Assembly: GCA_022592435.1 (NCBI GenBank)
Contig: JABYQS010000150.1
Span: 1 to 64,000 of the forward strand
DNA from: Cerioporus squamosus
Taxonomy: Eukaryota > Basidiomycota > Agaricomycetes > Polyporales > Polyporaceae
Length of the DNA: 64,000 bases
Reading direction: 5' to 3'
Part shown: positions 1 through 10,998 of the stretch, in pieces
How the letters are laid out: each line of letters opens with the position of its first letter
Position numbering within the stretch: position 1 is the stretch's first letter
Program-made: the position numbers and the translations under genes
The notes under the pieces: generated by a model
What the model was told of the DNA's origin: nothing
Database searches by the model: none
What the model saw: the letters and a program-made list of their open reading frames with translations, nothing else

Positions 1-978
1 ACGCTCGGCGCATAGAACTCGGCAGCTTCCGCGGGGTTCCATTGTGAAAGCTCCGACCTGATGTAGATTGTCCTGACGGGTCCAACGGAGTGGCCGTGGA
101 GGATCGCTCTGGCGTCGCAGAACCTCTTGAATGCGGTGACCCCTGCGACCCTGGAGGGAATACCCCTGGGGGTGCTTCGGTAGTTTTTGAAGGTAGAAAG
201 GGAGGAAGGTATCTCGGAGATCCTGCAACAGGACACGACGGAGACGGGGCAGGGAGCCCGAGAGATCCTGCGCCTGGCTTGCTGCATTCGGTATAGATCT
301 CTGCCAGATGTTACGAATGATGAGGCTCTCGAGATTGGGACAGCGGCCTAGCAGCTCGATGATGCTGCCGTGCTTAACTGCGACGTCTTCGAGAGCAAGG
401 TGGGTGAGCATTGGAAACTCACATTGCGGGAGGGCCACAACGACGCGCAAGTAGAGGCGACGAAGACGTGAGCTCGAATTTTCGGTAAATGGGGGGAAAT
501 GAGTGAGAACGGTATCTTCCGTGACGTCGTAGAACGAGAAGGAGTCTAGGTGCGGGTATGCGCGGTCAAACACGGGATCCCACGGATGGTCAACACGCTT
601 GGATGTGAGGAAGATTTGGAGCTCGCGGACTCGCGCAGCGACCTCTGGCCTGAGTGATTTCGTGTGCGTCCAAGTCGCATCATTCTCCTCGCACGAGGAC
701 AGCGACAGGTCTAGGTTCAAGGACCGTGAACGGCTGCGAGCGAGCGCGTCCTGGACGAGACCACGCGCTTTAGGTTCGACACGGTCGCCTATCTTCAGAG
801 ATTGCCACAGAGCGGAGTGCGAGATCGTAATGTCGCGGAGACGGCGACATGTTTGGGATATAGGAAGGAGCATGGCGGTATTCACCATCGAGCTGAGCCA
901 GACATCTCTGTCCTCCGGTTCGGGAACGTATTCCAGGATTCGGTGCAAGACCTCGATCGGAAGATGGAGCATTGACAT
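1..978 (-). CDS. F-box protein, C-terminus cut by window edge
   Basis: Reading the minus strand from the ATG at 978 gives one long open frame with no stop before base 1. It starts MSMLHLPIEVLHRILEYVPE, the classic basidiomycete F-box start (LPxEVLxxIL), and continues into a region of weak leucine-rich segments (for example LTHLALEDV and CPNLESLII). Known of the family: such proteins recruit substrates to SCF ubiquitin ligases through Skp1. The substrate cannot be inferred. The frame stays open upstream of the ATG without a nearby Met, so a spliced 5' exon is possible. A second, different F-box gene lies at 6796-8505 on the other strand. No intron is needed in the visible part. Confidence 0.8.
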   Translation of the reverse strand, partial: MSMLHLPIEVLHRILEYVPEPEDRDVWLSSMVNTAMLLPISQTCRRLRDITISHSALWQSLKIGDRVEPKARGLVQDALARSRSRSLNLDLSLSSCEENDATWTHTKSLRPEVAARVRELQIFLTSKRVDHPWDPVFDRAYPHLDSFSFYDVTEDTVLTHFPPFTENSSSRLRRLYLRVVVALPQCEFPMLTHLALEDVAVKHGSIIELLGRCPNLESLIIRNIWQRSIPNAASQAQDLSGSLPRLRRVLLQDLRDTFLPFYLQKLPKHPQGYSLQGRRGHRIQEVLRRQSDPPRPLRWTRQDNLHQVGAFTMEPRGSCRVLCAER

Positions 979-1294
979 GGCCTCTCCTCGAATGATGCCC
1001 AAGTTAATATCGTTCCTTCTACTCGGGATCAGGGTAACGCACTCACATCTGTCGAAGTATATGGTAGAGACTAGGAGGGTAGTTACAACCGCAGTTAGCC
1101 AGTTACTGTAACTTGAATCAAAACAAGTAAGGTTAAGTAATGTGAGCGTCCATGTCACGTGCGCTCCTCCTCGAGACGCGTTGACCGCGGCGGGCGGAGG
1201 CGCGACGACCTTGTTTTCTCCCGCCACTCGCCTCCTGCTTCATGCCCCATCGTCTGTAACCGTTCATTAACTTCGCCGACAGCAATTAGACAAG
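979..1294. promoter_or_regulatory. Divergent intergenic region, F-box / NIC96
   Basis: This 316-bp region lies between the start codons of the leftward F-box gene and the rightward NIC96 gene, so it should hold both promoters. I see no clear TATA box; a CACGTG-type E-box core occurs near 1156. Nothing else stands out. Confidence 0.4.
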
Positions 1295-4200
1295 ATGTCC
1301 GCAGACCTCTCTGCGCTCTTGAACGCGTCGAAGGCGCTCACCTCCCACTTGTCTCGCCCTGACCTACCCTCTGTCAATCTCTCGCTCGACCAGATTGAAG
1401 CGCAGTCGAGGAGACTAGTCTCGAGGCAACCCGGAACGTCTGCAGATACAAGTCGCGCGTGAGTGAACTTCCGTCAGCCTACAAGGGACGACAAAGTACA
1501 GACACACATCACGCCTTCAGGAACTACCTACTCGCGCAGGCGCATGTTGACGCGCCTGCGCTTGCGAACTCCATCGCGCATCTCAACACACAGACCACGT
1601 TCTCGCCACTACAGGCGCTCCAGGATACCGATGTCGCGGGCTACCTTCGTCATGCGCACGAACAGAACCTCATCTCCACCATTGAGGAGGGTCGGCGAGA
1701 GACGCAGGAGGAGTTCTACCGGGTGTTGGAGGATCGTGGTCGGAGGGATTGGGAAGCACGCAAGAAGCGGGTGTTTGAGCAGCTGGGAGCACGTGTCGGG
1801 GGAGAGAACAGAGCGGTCACGGAGCTCAAGAAGAGGACGCATGGAAGAACCTGTTGTCTGTGAGTGTATTCGGTCTACTGCTGGGGCGTAGAAGACATGG
1901 TGGGCATGGCCCCAAGAAGCGGCGTCAAGAGATCAGAAAGACTGACTGACAGGTGCCTGTCTCGCCCTAGAATATCCCTCACTTCGGCTGCGGGATAGGG
2001 TACATATGCACGTACTTCATCTTGACATCCAGAACGGCCGCTCAGGATATGTGACCTTTCAGTCCGCGCGTGATGGGACTGAAAGGTAACAGATCCTACA
2101 GTTTCCACATCCACGGCCTCTGAGACAAGGTCACTAGGTCCGACTTAACTCTATTGACGAAGAGAGTGTTGGCAATAGTCTGCTCGGCAACCGAGGATGC
2201 ACGCAGGATGACAGGATGACCAGGAATGTCAGAACCAGTCGAGGAGGACCTGACGATCTCTTGCCGCCTGCCTTGGGGCGCTGCCCGCTGTCGGAGTTGC
2301 CCTGGGCACACCACATACTCACAATCAATGCCAATTACTAGGCAAGCGTCGGACCTAGTCCGAGCCTTCAAATGCAGAGCAAGATGATGGCGTACGACCG
2401 TGTTGTCTCAGAGCTCAATACAGCAAGACTGCGCGGCACGTCCTTCCCCATCGTCCACTCCCTCATCCAAGCCTCCCTATCTGCGAACCCAGATGTGAGT
2501 CTCGGAATTGCTATGCTGTCCGGTGAGATAGGCTCATATGTCTGCTTGTCATCAGCCCCGTTCTGTCCAGATCACGCACAACTTCCATGTTCTCGCCAAA
2601 ATCACTGGTGAACCGCCTTCTCTGCCTCCAATAGCACATGCCGGCGCACATATCCTCAATGCACCGCTCATTGAGCGCAAGTTCGCCCGTGCGTATCTAA
2701 GTGACCCGGAGTCGAGAGAAGCGGTCGAGCTACGGAGGCAAATCGCGAAGGGCGCACGTGAATCTCTGGAGGAGCAATACTGGAACGTCATCGAACGGAC
2801 GTTGCAGGCCCGGCCCACAGAGGCCCGTCTTGGGGGCGACCCCAGTGTGTCGAACAAGATCCGCGCCTATGTGCTAGTCAGGCATTACCGGAGTGGCGAA
2901 TGGGAGGACCGGATTGAGGTGCGTGTTGCTGTGAGATGCCACAACAATCAGTCTAACGCGACTCGCAGCTTGTGGCGGGCCAACCGCTGTGGGCGAAACT
3001 GTTCTATCTCGTTCGGACTGGGCATGCACAGGAGGCATTGGAGGAGGCGATGCGGTACCAGCAAGCTATCGAGCACCGTGAATCGAGCTTCCTTAGCCAC
3101 TTGCGGGCTTGGGTCGAGTCACCAGATAGGCGGTGCGTGGCATACCCTCAGTTCGCGAGGTGTAGATCGACGCTGACAATCCCGCAGGCTACCAAAACCT
3201 CACCGGGACCAGCTGCACGCCGCATACAATGCACATATGCTCCACTCCTCAACAGCGGATCCGTTCAAACTCGCGTTGTACAAGCTTATGGGCAAAATCG
3301 ATCCCACCCGGAGGAGCGTTGCACAGGTGACAGTGACGACAGAAGATTGGCTGTGGTTCCAGCTTTCGATGGTCAGAATTCTCACAATAATGGCAGAAAA
3401 AACCAGTTGACCGTTTGGACAGGTGGATGAGGAGGAGCTCGGTGGTTTGCGGGGCTTGGCAGAGGTGCTACTCAACTATGGTGAACGGCACTTCGATGGC
3501 GTGCCCGGGCAGAAGGGTGCCAAGAGGGGCGTCTGGGCCGGCGTGCTTCTTATGTGCGGGCAGTTCGAGCGGGTAAGTTGTACTTCCTCTAGGTGTGAAC
3601 CGTATACTGAACTCTACTCCAGGCTGTAGCGGCACTCTGGGACCACCACGAGACGGAAGTTGAGGCAGTGCACCTTGCGATCGCACTTGCATACCATGGA
3701 CTTCTGCGGGTCCCCTCGCGAGCTGAGACATCTGACGTCACGCCTCGTAGGTCATAGTTTGCCTCGAAGGGTAATCTGGCTAACATCTCTTCTCAGTGAC
3801 GCTTTCTGCTGTGTCGCCCCCTGCTCTCAGCCTGTCAACCCTCATCTGGCGCTACGTCCGCCAGTTTGTCCGGATGGATGCTCGTGAAGCACTCCAGTAT
3901 GTATACTGTGTGTGTCTGAGTGCAGACCAACCTGGCGGTGTCGGGAAGGAGCAGGTCGAGAACGCCTGGGAGCTCGTTCGCCGCATCATCGTCCTCGCCA
4001 ACACCGGCGCCGCATGGGAAGAGCTCGTCGGTGGCTTCCGTCCAGACGGAACACGATTCGTGCGTAACATCTTCCTCCTCATATTGCTTCGTAACCGCCA
4101 CTCATTACTCCTTCCCTACTTTCTACTTTCAGAGTGGGGTCATTGAGCAGAGCGCGTCTCTACTCAAGCTTGAGGACGCCCGCGAATACAACGAGCAGAT

Positions 4201-4956
4201 CCTCATTCGCGCCGCGAAATCGTCCGAAGAGGCAGACCGCATCCCCGAGGCGATCAAGTTGTACAACCTCGCTGGGGACTACGCGACGGTCATTGGGGTG
4301 CTCGCGCAGGCGTTGGGGAACACCATCGCGCAGCCGAGCGTCGACGAGAAGGCACGCACGATCGAGCGCACCGCGGCAGACATCCTCCGCCACTACGAGC
4401 GCACGAACCGCGCGGTGGGCAAGGAGCGCGATGCGGTTATCAGGCTGCTCCGCGTGCGCGAGGCGATGGACGCAAAAGACGCGGGGAGAGTCGAGACTGC
4501 TCTGGAGGTGCGTGTCCTTGTGTGTGTCTTGTGTGGTATAGGCGAGTCGCTGAGCGGCGTCCGTTTGTGTTGGCTCGCAATGCAGCTCATGGAATCGACG
4601 GACCTCATCCCGATGGATGGGGATGTGGCGAAGATCACGAAACGGGCGGAGGAGTTCCGCGAGCTCCCGGATGCTCTGCAGCGCAACCTGCAGACGTTCC
4701 TCACGCTCACCATGGACATCCTCGCCGCTGTGCACCAGAAGACGAAGGCGTCGTCGTTGCCCGATGCCGCGCGCCAGATGGTACGTCCCTCTCGTCTGTA
4801 GTCGACCTTGTAAATACTGATGATGTGCCGCAGACTCTCGCGTCGCTGCGCAAAAAATCGAGGTCGCTCATCATTTTTGCGGGCAACCTCAAGTACAGGA
4901 TGTCGCCCGATGTGTATTCGTATCTCGCACGGCTCGACGTGGAGATTGCTCTGTAA
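1295..4956 (+). CDS. NIC96: Nucleoporin NIC96/Nup93, multi-exon
   Basis: Linker nucleoporin of the nuclear pore inner ring. The start ATG at 1295 begins MSADLSALLNASKALTSHLS. After the first intron (GT near 1460, AG near 1521) comes the family hallmark: a coiled segment with DTDVAGYLRHAHEQNLISTIEE followed by an RDWEARKKRVFEQLG stretch, which matches the Nup93 N-terminal pattern. Later exons carry the alpha-solenoid: SKMMAYDRVVSELN (2378 on), LVAGQPLWAKLFYLVRTGH (about 2970), an EEADRIPEAIKLYNLAGDY block (about 4220) and the end YLARLDVEIAL before TAA at 4954-4956. Introns are about 50-80 bp except one of roughly 500 bp near 1861-2377. The frame around 1800-1860 is uncertain: two frames look coding there, so the exact exon end needs transcript data. 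The gene converges on SMN1. Confidence 0.9.
2055..2086. repeat. Perfect 11-bp inverted repeat in the long NIC96 intron
   Basis: CCTTTCAGTCC at 2055-2065 is exactly complementary to GGACTGAAAGG at 2076-2086, with a 10-nt loop. It lies inside the unusually long intron of NIC96. It could be a structural element, or a remnant of a small inserted element. Confidence 0.7.
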
Positions 4957-5290
4957 TTGCTACGACTACGATGCTCTGTACCACGATATTCATGACTTTG
5001 TTACCTTTCTTGGCCAATTGGCATCCGCATTTCTGAATGCAAGGACACCATGTTTATGGTCGATGGCAAGAGACGATACGCACCCGACCAGTATCTCACT
5101 GCATGTACGCTGAGGAACAATGGGCCACTTACCGTCCATGGTCATACGGACGAGTAGATGGAGGCCTTGCTTTCGGTGGACGGCCGCATTTATTCGACGC
5201 ATCCACAGGAAGTGTAAGCATGGATGGTCGTCTCCGTTCAAGGAACAAGCACCTACAGGAGGTAGAAGCACATTTTGCCGCACCAGCCAA
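4957..5290. other. Convergent intergenic region NIC96/SMN1
   Basis: This 334-bp region between two 3' ends should hold the terminators and 3' UTRs of both genes. I see no gene or repeat in it. Confidence 0.4.
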
Positions 5291-6387
5291 TCACCGCTGC
5301 GCCGGCAGCATCTCCTCGTCCTCGTCCTCTTCGACGCCTCCTTCCTCCTGCTGAGTGTCGTCACCGGTCACTTGTGCGCTAACCTGCTGAGCGGACTCAT
5401 TCCTGCGGGACTATGGGTCATGTTAGGTCATGTAGAGCTGTGGACAAATATGGAACGGACGTACGTGGTAGACTGCAGTCCAGTACCCGCTCCAGTACAT
5501 CGCGGTCATTGCGCGCGAGAAGGCCTCATCCTGGCTTACCATCGCCATCTCACTGCCCGTACCCGTACCAGACATCCCATCCATGGTCGGAACGGTCAAG
5601 AGCGGGCCAGCAGCCGCTGCGAGCGAGGGATCGTGCGACGGAACAAACGTGTCGAAGTTGAGCGGGGCAGAGTCTGCCCCGAGTCCTGCGGTAGGGTCAG
5701 CAGCAGCTCCGTGAGTGCTGGTGCCGTTCATGATGGTTGCGGCGGACGCAGAGGGCGCGGTGGCCTTTTGTTTCGACTTGGAGGTCGTGGCGGGCGGGAC
5801 GTTGTACCAACTGCTTGAATAATGGTATGAGCACACGCGACGGGTTGAGTAGTGATGGACACCAGACACTTACAGCGGCGACTTCTTCACTGGCTCATTC
5901 TTCCAACTCTTGTCTGGGCCATGATAGGCCTGTAGGTGGCAGGGTAAAGTCAGGACTCGATGAGCAGTCACCAGTGTAGTCGGGGCTAGACACGTACCTC
6001 GTACTCTGCCGCTGCACTGTTCCACGCATCGATCAGGGCAGAATCGTCCCATATCTCGTCATGCGAGAGTTCCCTGCTTTCTTCCTCCTCCTGTTCCTCT
6101 TCGTAGTATTCCTCATCTCCGCCTGCTGCCGCAACGTCCATGCCTGTCCTGCTGGTCGTAGAAGACGCCGGCACCGGCGCGTCGTCGTAGTTCATGGGAG
6201 GTGCTTGGTTTCCCGGGTCGTCCCAATGCTGCTGCTGTTGCCTGGAGCCGCCCTGTCTCTGATTCGGGGTCGTCTTCCTCTTCTTCGCTGGAGGTTGCGC
6301 TGAAGAGGGATTTGTCTGGGGTCTCGATGGGGATGCCGGTGGTTGAGGAGTCGTTATATCATCGTAGGAGATTATTTGCCGCATCAT
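5291..6387 (-). CDS. SMN1: Survival motor neuron (SMN) homolog
   Basis: Core subunit of the SMN complex, which loads Sm proteins onto spliceosomal snRNAs. Two diagnostic elements are visible. Near the N-terminal third, DEIWDDSALIDAWNSAAAEY matches the Gemin2-binding helix of SMN (human: IWDDTALIKAY type). At the C-terminus, AMTAMYWSGYWTAVYH is a YG-box oligomerisation helix (repeated aromatic/Gly pattern). No Tudor domain is evident between them, as in fission yeast Smn1. The start is one of two adjacent ATGs at 6387/6384 (MMRQIISYDDI). There are at least three small introns. Splicing the last one with a CATAG acceptor gives an acidic tail ending EEMLPAQR before the stop at 5291. The gene converges with NIC96 and diverges from the F-box gene at 6796. 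Confidence 0.85.
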
Positions 6388-6795
6388 TTGAGATGTAGTC
6401 TCAGGAGAAGGACGGAGGCAGAACTTGAAAGCTTGACACGGTAGCGTTGCGGTAGCGCAAGCTTTACAACCGCAAGCGCCTAGTCTCAAAGTAATGCACG
6501 TTAACCTTCTAAGTACCTGTACTATAGTAAGTACGTATTCGTTGCGGGAACTCCCGAACCGTCTTAACACAGGCCCACCAGCACGTACTTGCATCAGCAG
6601 CTGGTCCCGGCGTATCTCACCGCGAAATATGGATACAAGCTCGAAGGCGGACACGCCGTGTATTGAGGACATCACGAGAACCACCCTCTCACAACTCCAG
6701 CGGGAGGCCCCCAGCATGTCGTGCGTGAAAGTCCATACACTGTTGCCACCTGGAGAAATCTATGCTCACTGAAGTGATAACAGAGACGATAGGGT
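6388..6795. promoter_or_regulatory. Divergent intergenic region SMN1 / F-box
   Basis: 408 bp between two divergent start codons. It contains short open frames but nothing recognisable as a gene, and no clear core promoter motif. Confidence 0.35.
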
Positions 6796-8505
6796 ATGCT
6801 TGTCGGAACAGCATCATTGTTCCTATTGACCAACTCGGATCGTTTTCAGATCGAGAGGTGTCTCGAGATGTTACTGAAGACTGTCTCGGATCTCCGCGAG
6901 ATAGCGAATTCACGGGCACCATTCTGCGCACTCCCTGTCGAGATCCTGGACCATATCATGGAAGCTATCACGAATCCACTGGAGCAGTCCAAGGAGCTCG
7001 CCGATTTCCGGCCTTTCTGGAAGAGTGCGGCCAGGGACAACACCATGCTCGTCCCTATAACGCGCACTTGCCGGTACCTGCGAACGGTGGCCTTGTCCAA
7101 TCCTCTCCTGTGGTCGACTATGATCACCCAGTCAAGTTTTGCCTTCATCTCACAAGTACGTCGGTCCGACGGTGTCCCACTGGCGGTCGTGGTGACACCG
7201 TCGAAGGAGTTCACGAACATCCTTGACGCGTTCTACCCCTCGCATGCTCATCACATTCGGGAACTTCACTTCACGGACATAGGACACAGGCATATCAATT
7301 ACGTGCAATCCCTCATGAAGTTCAGTGCTCCGGGTTTGATGTCCTACGCCGTCTGCGGTAGAACGGGTAACTTACGCAAGTGGCCGACGCACTCCTTACC
7401 ACTATCCTCCACTTCCACTGCGGCACTTCGAGACCTCTACATCAGCGGCGTTCCTTTGCTCCCTTCATCACCCCTTCCCCAATTGACCCATGTTGCCCTT
7501 TGCGATATCGAAATGCGGGACCTACATATCGCTATCGCGAACCTCTTAGCCTGCTGCCCGAGTCTCGAGTCCTTGGTCCTGAGTGAACTTGACGATGGAT
7601 CTGTTCCGGAGCCGCAACCTCTCCGAATCCCTATGGAAAGGCTCCGTCGCCTCACCATACACGAACTGACGGAGGCAGCTGTGCGATTTTATCTCGCCTT
7701 ACTCCCTATAACTTCGTCACAGTCAGCAACACAACTTCTTGGAAATGGTCCTTCTGCGTCTGTTGTATCCCGTTGGCTGTCTGATAGAGCCTCTCAACCA
7801 GAATCGACGCTCGCATTCACGCACATGTTGCCCCGGTGGTCTTCAGATTGGCACTACGTGGCATTGACCGTGACAAGCCCAGACCAGGTCGTGCATGTAC
7901 TTGAGGAGAAGACGGTAATATCGAACGGTCACGACCTCTGGAACTGGTGCGCTCAGATTGTAACACACTCCACGGCTCTCCTTGGCGTTCGCGAGGTCTG
8001 GGTAACGAATGTGAGCCGAATGCGCGATGACAAGTTCGCTACGCTGCAATCCACCATCGCATCCCTTCCAGCGCTGGAGACGCTCGTCCTAAAAGACAAC
8101 AGACATGCCGGTCATACTACTCTGAGCTCTCCCGACCTCTCGATGTGCCCCAGCGCACTTGATCCGTCGTTCCATTCCGACCGTCTCAAGACCCTGCGCG
8201 TCATCTATGGCCTGTCCCCGGAGTCCTCCTCGACACACTCCTATGTCCTATACGCCTTATCGTTGGCGGACATGTTCGCTCAACTTCGGACGGGAGCATA
8301 CGACTACTTCGAGCATCTCGTCGTGCAGCTCGTGCGGCAACTCGTGATCAACGAGGCGGATCTATCGGAGCTGCGGGAGCACTTCACAACGGTGCAAGTG
8401 CAGTACGTCGATGGCCTACCCGACTTGCCGCTCCCAGCGTTCTGTAACGAGTCAAGGGCGGGACCGTACGGGAGTCGAGCTCAGTGGGTTGGGGCACTTT
8501 GGTGA
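6796..8505 (+). CDS. F-box domain protein, single exon
   Basis: An uninterrupted frame of 569 codons. The F-box core is near residues 40-90: FCALPVEILDHIMEAI, then a typical Agaricomycete insert (DFRPFWKSAARDNTMLVPITRTCRYLRTVAL, paraphrased as the WxxxxxxxxxLxxISxxCRxLR pattern) and NPLLWSTM. The rest is a degenerate leucine-rich region (LPQLTHVALCDIEM, CPSLESLVLSEL). An in-frame TAG sits 6 bases before the ATG at 6796, so the start is either here or the internal ATG at 6868. Role by family: substrate adaptor of an SCF E3 ligase; target unknown. The gene is convergent with SRP68. It differs clearly in sequence from the F-box protein at 1-978 but belongs to the same large, expanded basidiomycete class. 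Confidence 0.85.
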   Translation: MLVGTASLFLLTNSDRFQIERCLEMLLKTVSDLREIANSRAPFCALPVEILDHIMEAITNPLEQSKELADFRPFWKSAARDNTMLVPITRTCRYLRTVALSNPLLWSTMITQSSFAFISQVRRSDGVPLAVVVTPSKEFTNILDAFYPSHAHHIRELHFTDIGHRHINYVQSLMKFSAPGLMSYAVCGRTGNLRKWPTHSLPLSSTSTAALRDLYISGVPLLPSSPLPQLTHVALCDIEMRDLHIAIANLLACCPSLESLVLSELDDGSVPEPQPLRIPMERLRRLTIHELTEAAVRFYLALLPITSSQSATQLLGNGPSASVVSRWLSDRASQPESTLAFTHMLPRWSSDWHYVALTVTSPDQVVHVLEEKTVISNGHDLWNWCAQIVTHSTALLGVREVWVTNVSRMRDDKFATLQSTIASLPALETLVLKDNRHAGHTTLSSPDLSMCPSALDPSFHSDRLKTLRVIYGLSPESSSTHSYVLYALSLADMFAQLRTGAYDYFEHLVVQLVRQLVINEADLSELREHFTTVQVQYVDGLPDLPLPAFCNESRAGPYGSRAQWVGALW

Positions 8506-8680
8506 ATAATCTGACAGGTACGCAACCCAGGCAACTAGGCCGGGCGACTCATCCTGCCCAGAGACAAATTCTAATGCCATAATGCCAGCCGTGACCATAG
8601 CGATACAACATGTTGGGTGGTGTATACAAGCGTACTTCCACACGGCTCCTGACTATTGCACCGTTCCTCGATAGGCCATT

Positions 8681-10813
8681 TCAACTCCTTCCCCACCAAC
8701 CGCCAAGCAGACTGCTCAATCCACCACGAGCTTGCGTGCTCGGTTCGGGCGTGGCGGCCCGCTCAATCTCCTCCACCTTCGCTCTGGACGCCTGGGTCTT
8801 CTTCTCCGCCGCCTGAGGAGCGGGCGCAGTTACAGGAGCAGCCTTCGTCTTCTCCGGGGCCTTCCCAGCACGTTCTTGGAGACGGTCCATGTCCACGTTG
8901 ATGTAGTTCAACGCGATATCGAAGAAGAGCGGCTTTTTGTGGGTCTTGCTGCTCTCGGCATCGAGAGAGCCGCCATTGTACGCGAACCAGTCGTTCTTAA
9001 AAGACGTGCTGTCGAGCGTGAGTTCCTCTTCGAGCTTGTCGAGGTCGGCGAGGGTGAGCGGGTAGAATGCGGGTTCGCCGTCGTTGATGGTGTCCGTTTC
9101 GATCGTTGGTGCGAGCATGGAGCGACATTCGCGCAGGTGGATGGACGCGTGCTGGGCTAAGGAGAGCGACTCGGCGTACTTCTTCAGAGGAGCGTAGCAC
9201 CATGCGAGGTAGTAGCATCGGCGCGCCTTGGTGAACGAGAGGCGAGCGTCGACTGCTGCGGCAAGGTCGGGACTCTCATCGACGATCGCGAGCGAGCGCA
9301 TCTGCTCAAGCGACTGGAGGACGGAGTCGAGTAGCTTGACTATCGCAGGGTACAACCGTGCGTCCACTTGCATCTTCCGCGAGGACGCGTGGGCCTTCTG
9401 TGCGGCGTGCAACTGGTGGAGCAGTGCAGATGTCAGGAGAAGGTCGCGCTGCACGCGTCGGGAGAGGAGCTGATAGACAATGTAGGCATGCAGGAATTGG
9501 ATGTCTCGCGTGCCAGCAGCAGCGGTTGCGCCGCTCAGCTGAAGAAGGCATAAGTGATGACCTGCCGTGGTGATTCATGATAACACACCTTCTGCCCTTC
9601 TGCCAGCTTCCGTGCGACGTCTTCTGCCTCGCTCAGCGCGAGTAGAATAGCATCGTATGAGGCAACACCGCGTTTCGACCTCGCTCCCTTGCCCGCCTTC
9701 TTGCCCTTCTCCAACTTGTTGTGGTCGTCCTCTCCATGCTTCTCCGCACCAACTAGACGCTCCTCTGCCTCTTGGACCTTAAGCAAGACGTCCACCAATT
9801 CAGGGTTGCGCACGGGCACAGGCTCATCCTCCCACAGTAATTCCTTCAGCTTACCCTTATCCTGACCAGCAGCGCTGCTCTCTTGCTTCAATCGCGCGAG
9901 GATTGCGTCGCAGTCTTGCACAAGCGCGCTCCGATGTTTGGGCGCGACGTCCGCAACGACCGCGTCGATATCGTACGCCTCGGCCCTGCGGAGCTCGTGC
10001 GCGCAGTGGCGGATCTCGGGACCGATCTCGTCCGCGAACGCGACCGCGAGTGCTTGTGCGCGGCTCGTCGTCGCCGCATCTGCGAGCGCATCGAGGAGGT
10101 TACGGGCAACGCTGAGCTGCACGAGCGCGTCGTCGAACTCGTATCGCTGGTGGAGGAAGCGGCCGTTCAGGATGAGGGTGTATGTGGTCACTTGCGTGAG
10201 GTCTTCAGCGGACAGGCGCGACTGGGCGTAGAGAGTCTGGCAGTGCGAGAGAAGCTGCGTTGCCCAATGGATGGCACGGCGCATTCGGCGCGTCGCGTGC
10301 TTGCGGTGGGACGAAGACTGCTTCTCAGCAGCGTCAGCAGCATTGCCGTTCAATGTCTTCGCGGTGGATGAGAGCTTTAGAGACTCCTGGTGCATCTCTT
10401 GGGAATGCGCCCATGCTCGCTCCGCCTCGAACAGGAGAAGTTGAAGGCTATGTCCATCAGGGGCTTTGTCTCGTAAATTGAGTGGACTTTTACTCACTGT
10501 CCCTCCTTCACGGTGCCAAGGTTGATGGGAGGTAACTTCTTGAATTCGCGGCCCCTTCCGTATGTCATCTTGAGCGACGAGCGCAGACGGTGCGTCCGGT
10601 TATAGCAGTGTTTCCTGCTCGGTCTAAGAGCCTAGAAGTCGATAAATCATAGAAGAGCGAACCTGTAGCGTTCATAGTCGTTGTATCGCAGTCCATACGC
10701 GTTCCGCTGCTCGTTTGCGATCAGGAGCGCTGGCCAGAAGTCAGTCCTGCTTGCATCCTGCGATCCTTCTACGCCGGCATACCCTGGAAGTGCAACTGCG
10801 GTTTCCCAGACAT
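8681..10813 (-). CDS. SRP68: Signal recognition particle subunit SRP68
   Basis: SRP68 binds 7S RNA together with SRP72 in the cytosolic particle that targets nascent secretory proteins to the ER. I choose the ATG at 10813 because MSGKPQLHFQ splices over a 53-bp intron onto ALLIANEQRNAYGLRYNDYERYR, which matches the conserved SRP68 start (HGLRHGDYxRYRxYC). The next exon gives HRLRSSLKMTYGRGREFKKL. The main exon (about 10460-9570) contains the tetratricopeptide-like body (YEFDDALVQLSVARNLLDAL, DEIGPEIRHCAHELRRAEAY), and the last exon ends SLLGGWWGRS at 8681. The C-terminal region is basic and Ala/Pro-rich, the usual SRP72-interacting end. The gene shares a 185-bp divergent promoter with GET3, another ER-targeting factor, which fits a common role but may be chance. 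Confidence 0.9.
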
Positions 10814-10998
10814 GTCTCAAGAGGACGGCGACCAGAACGTGCGAGATCTAGGTAGAATGTGCTAGTACGAGCGCGATGGTAGGAGGCAAAGCGGGGTACG
10901 CGGCTATCAGCCACTACAAGAGCTTGTACACCGACCTCCACGACCAGTACTACCTCCGTTCGCCTCACGACTTTCGCATAACTCTCCCGGGACGCGCC
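10814..10998. promoter_or_regulatory. Short divergent promoter SRP68 / GET3
   Basis: Only 185 bp separate the two start codons, so both ER-targeting genes likely share a bidirectional promoter. An in-frame ATG for GET3 exists at 10876, which would shorten the region further. Confidence 0.5.
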
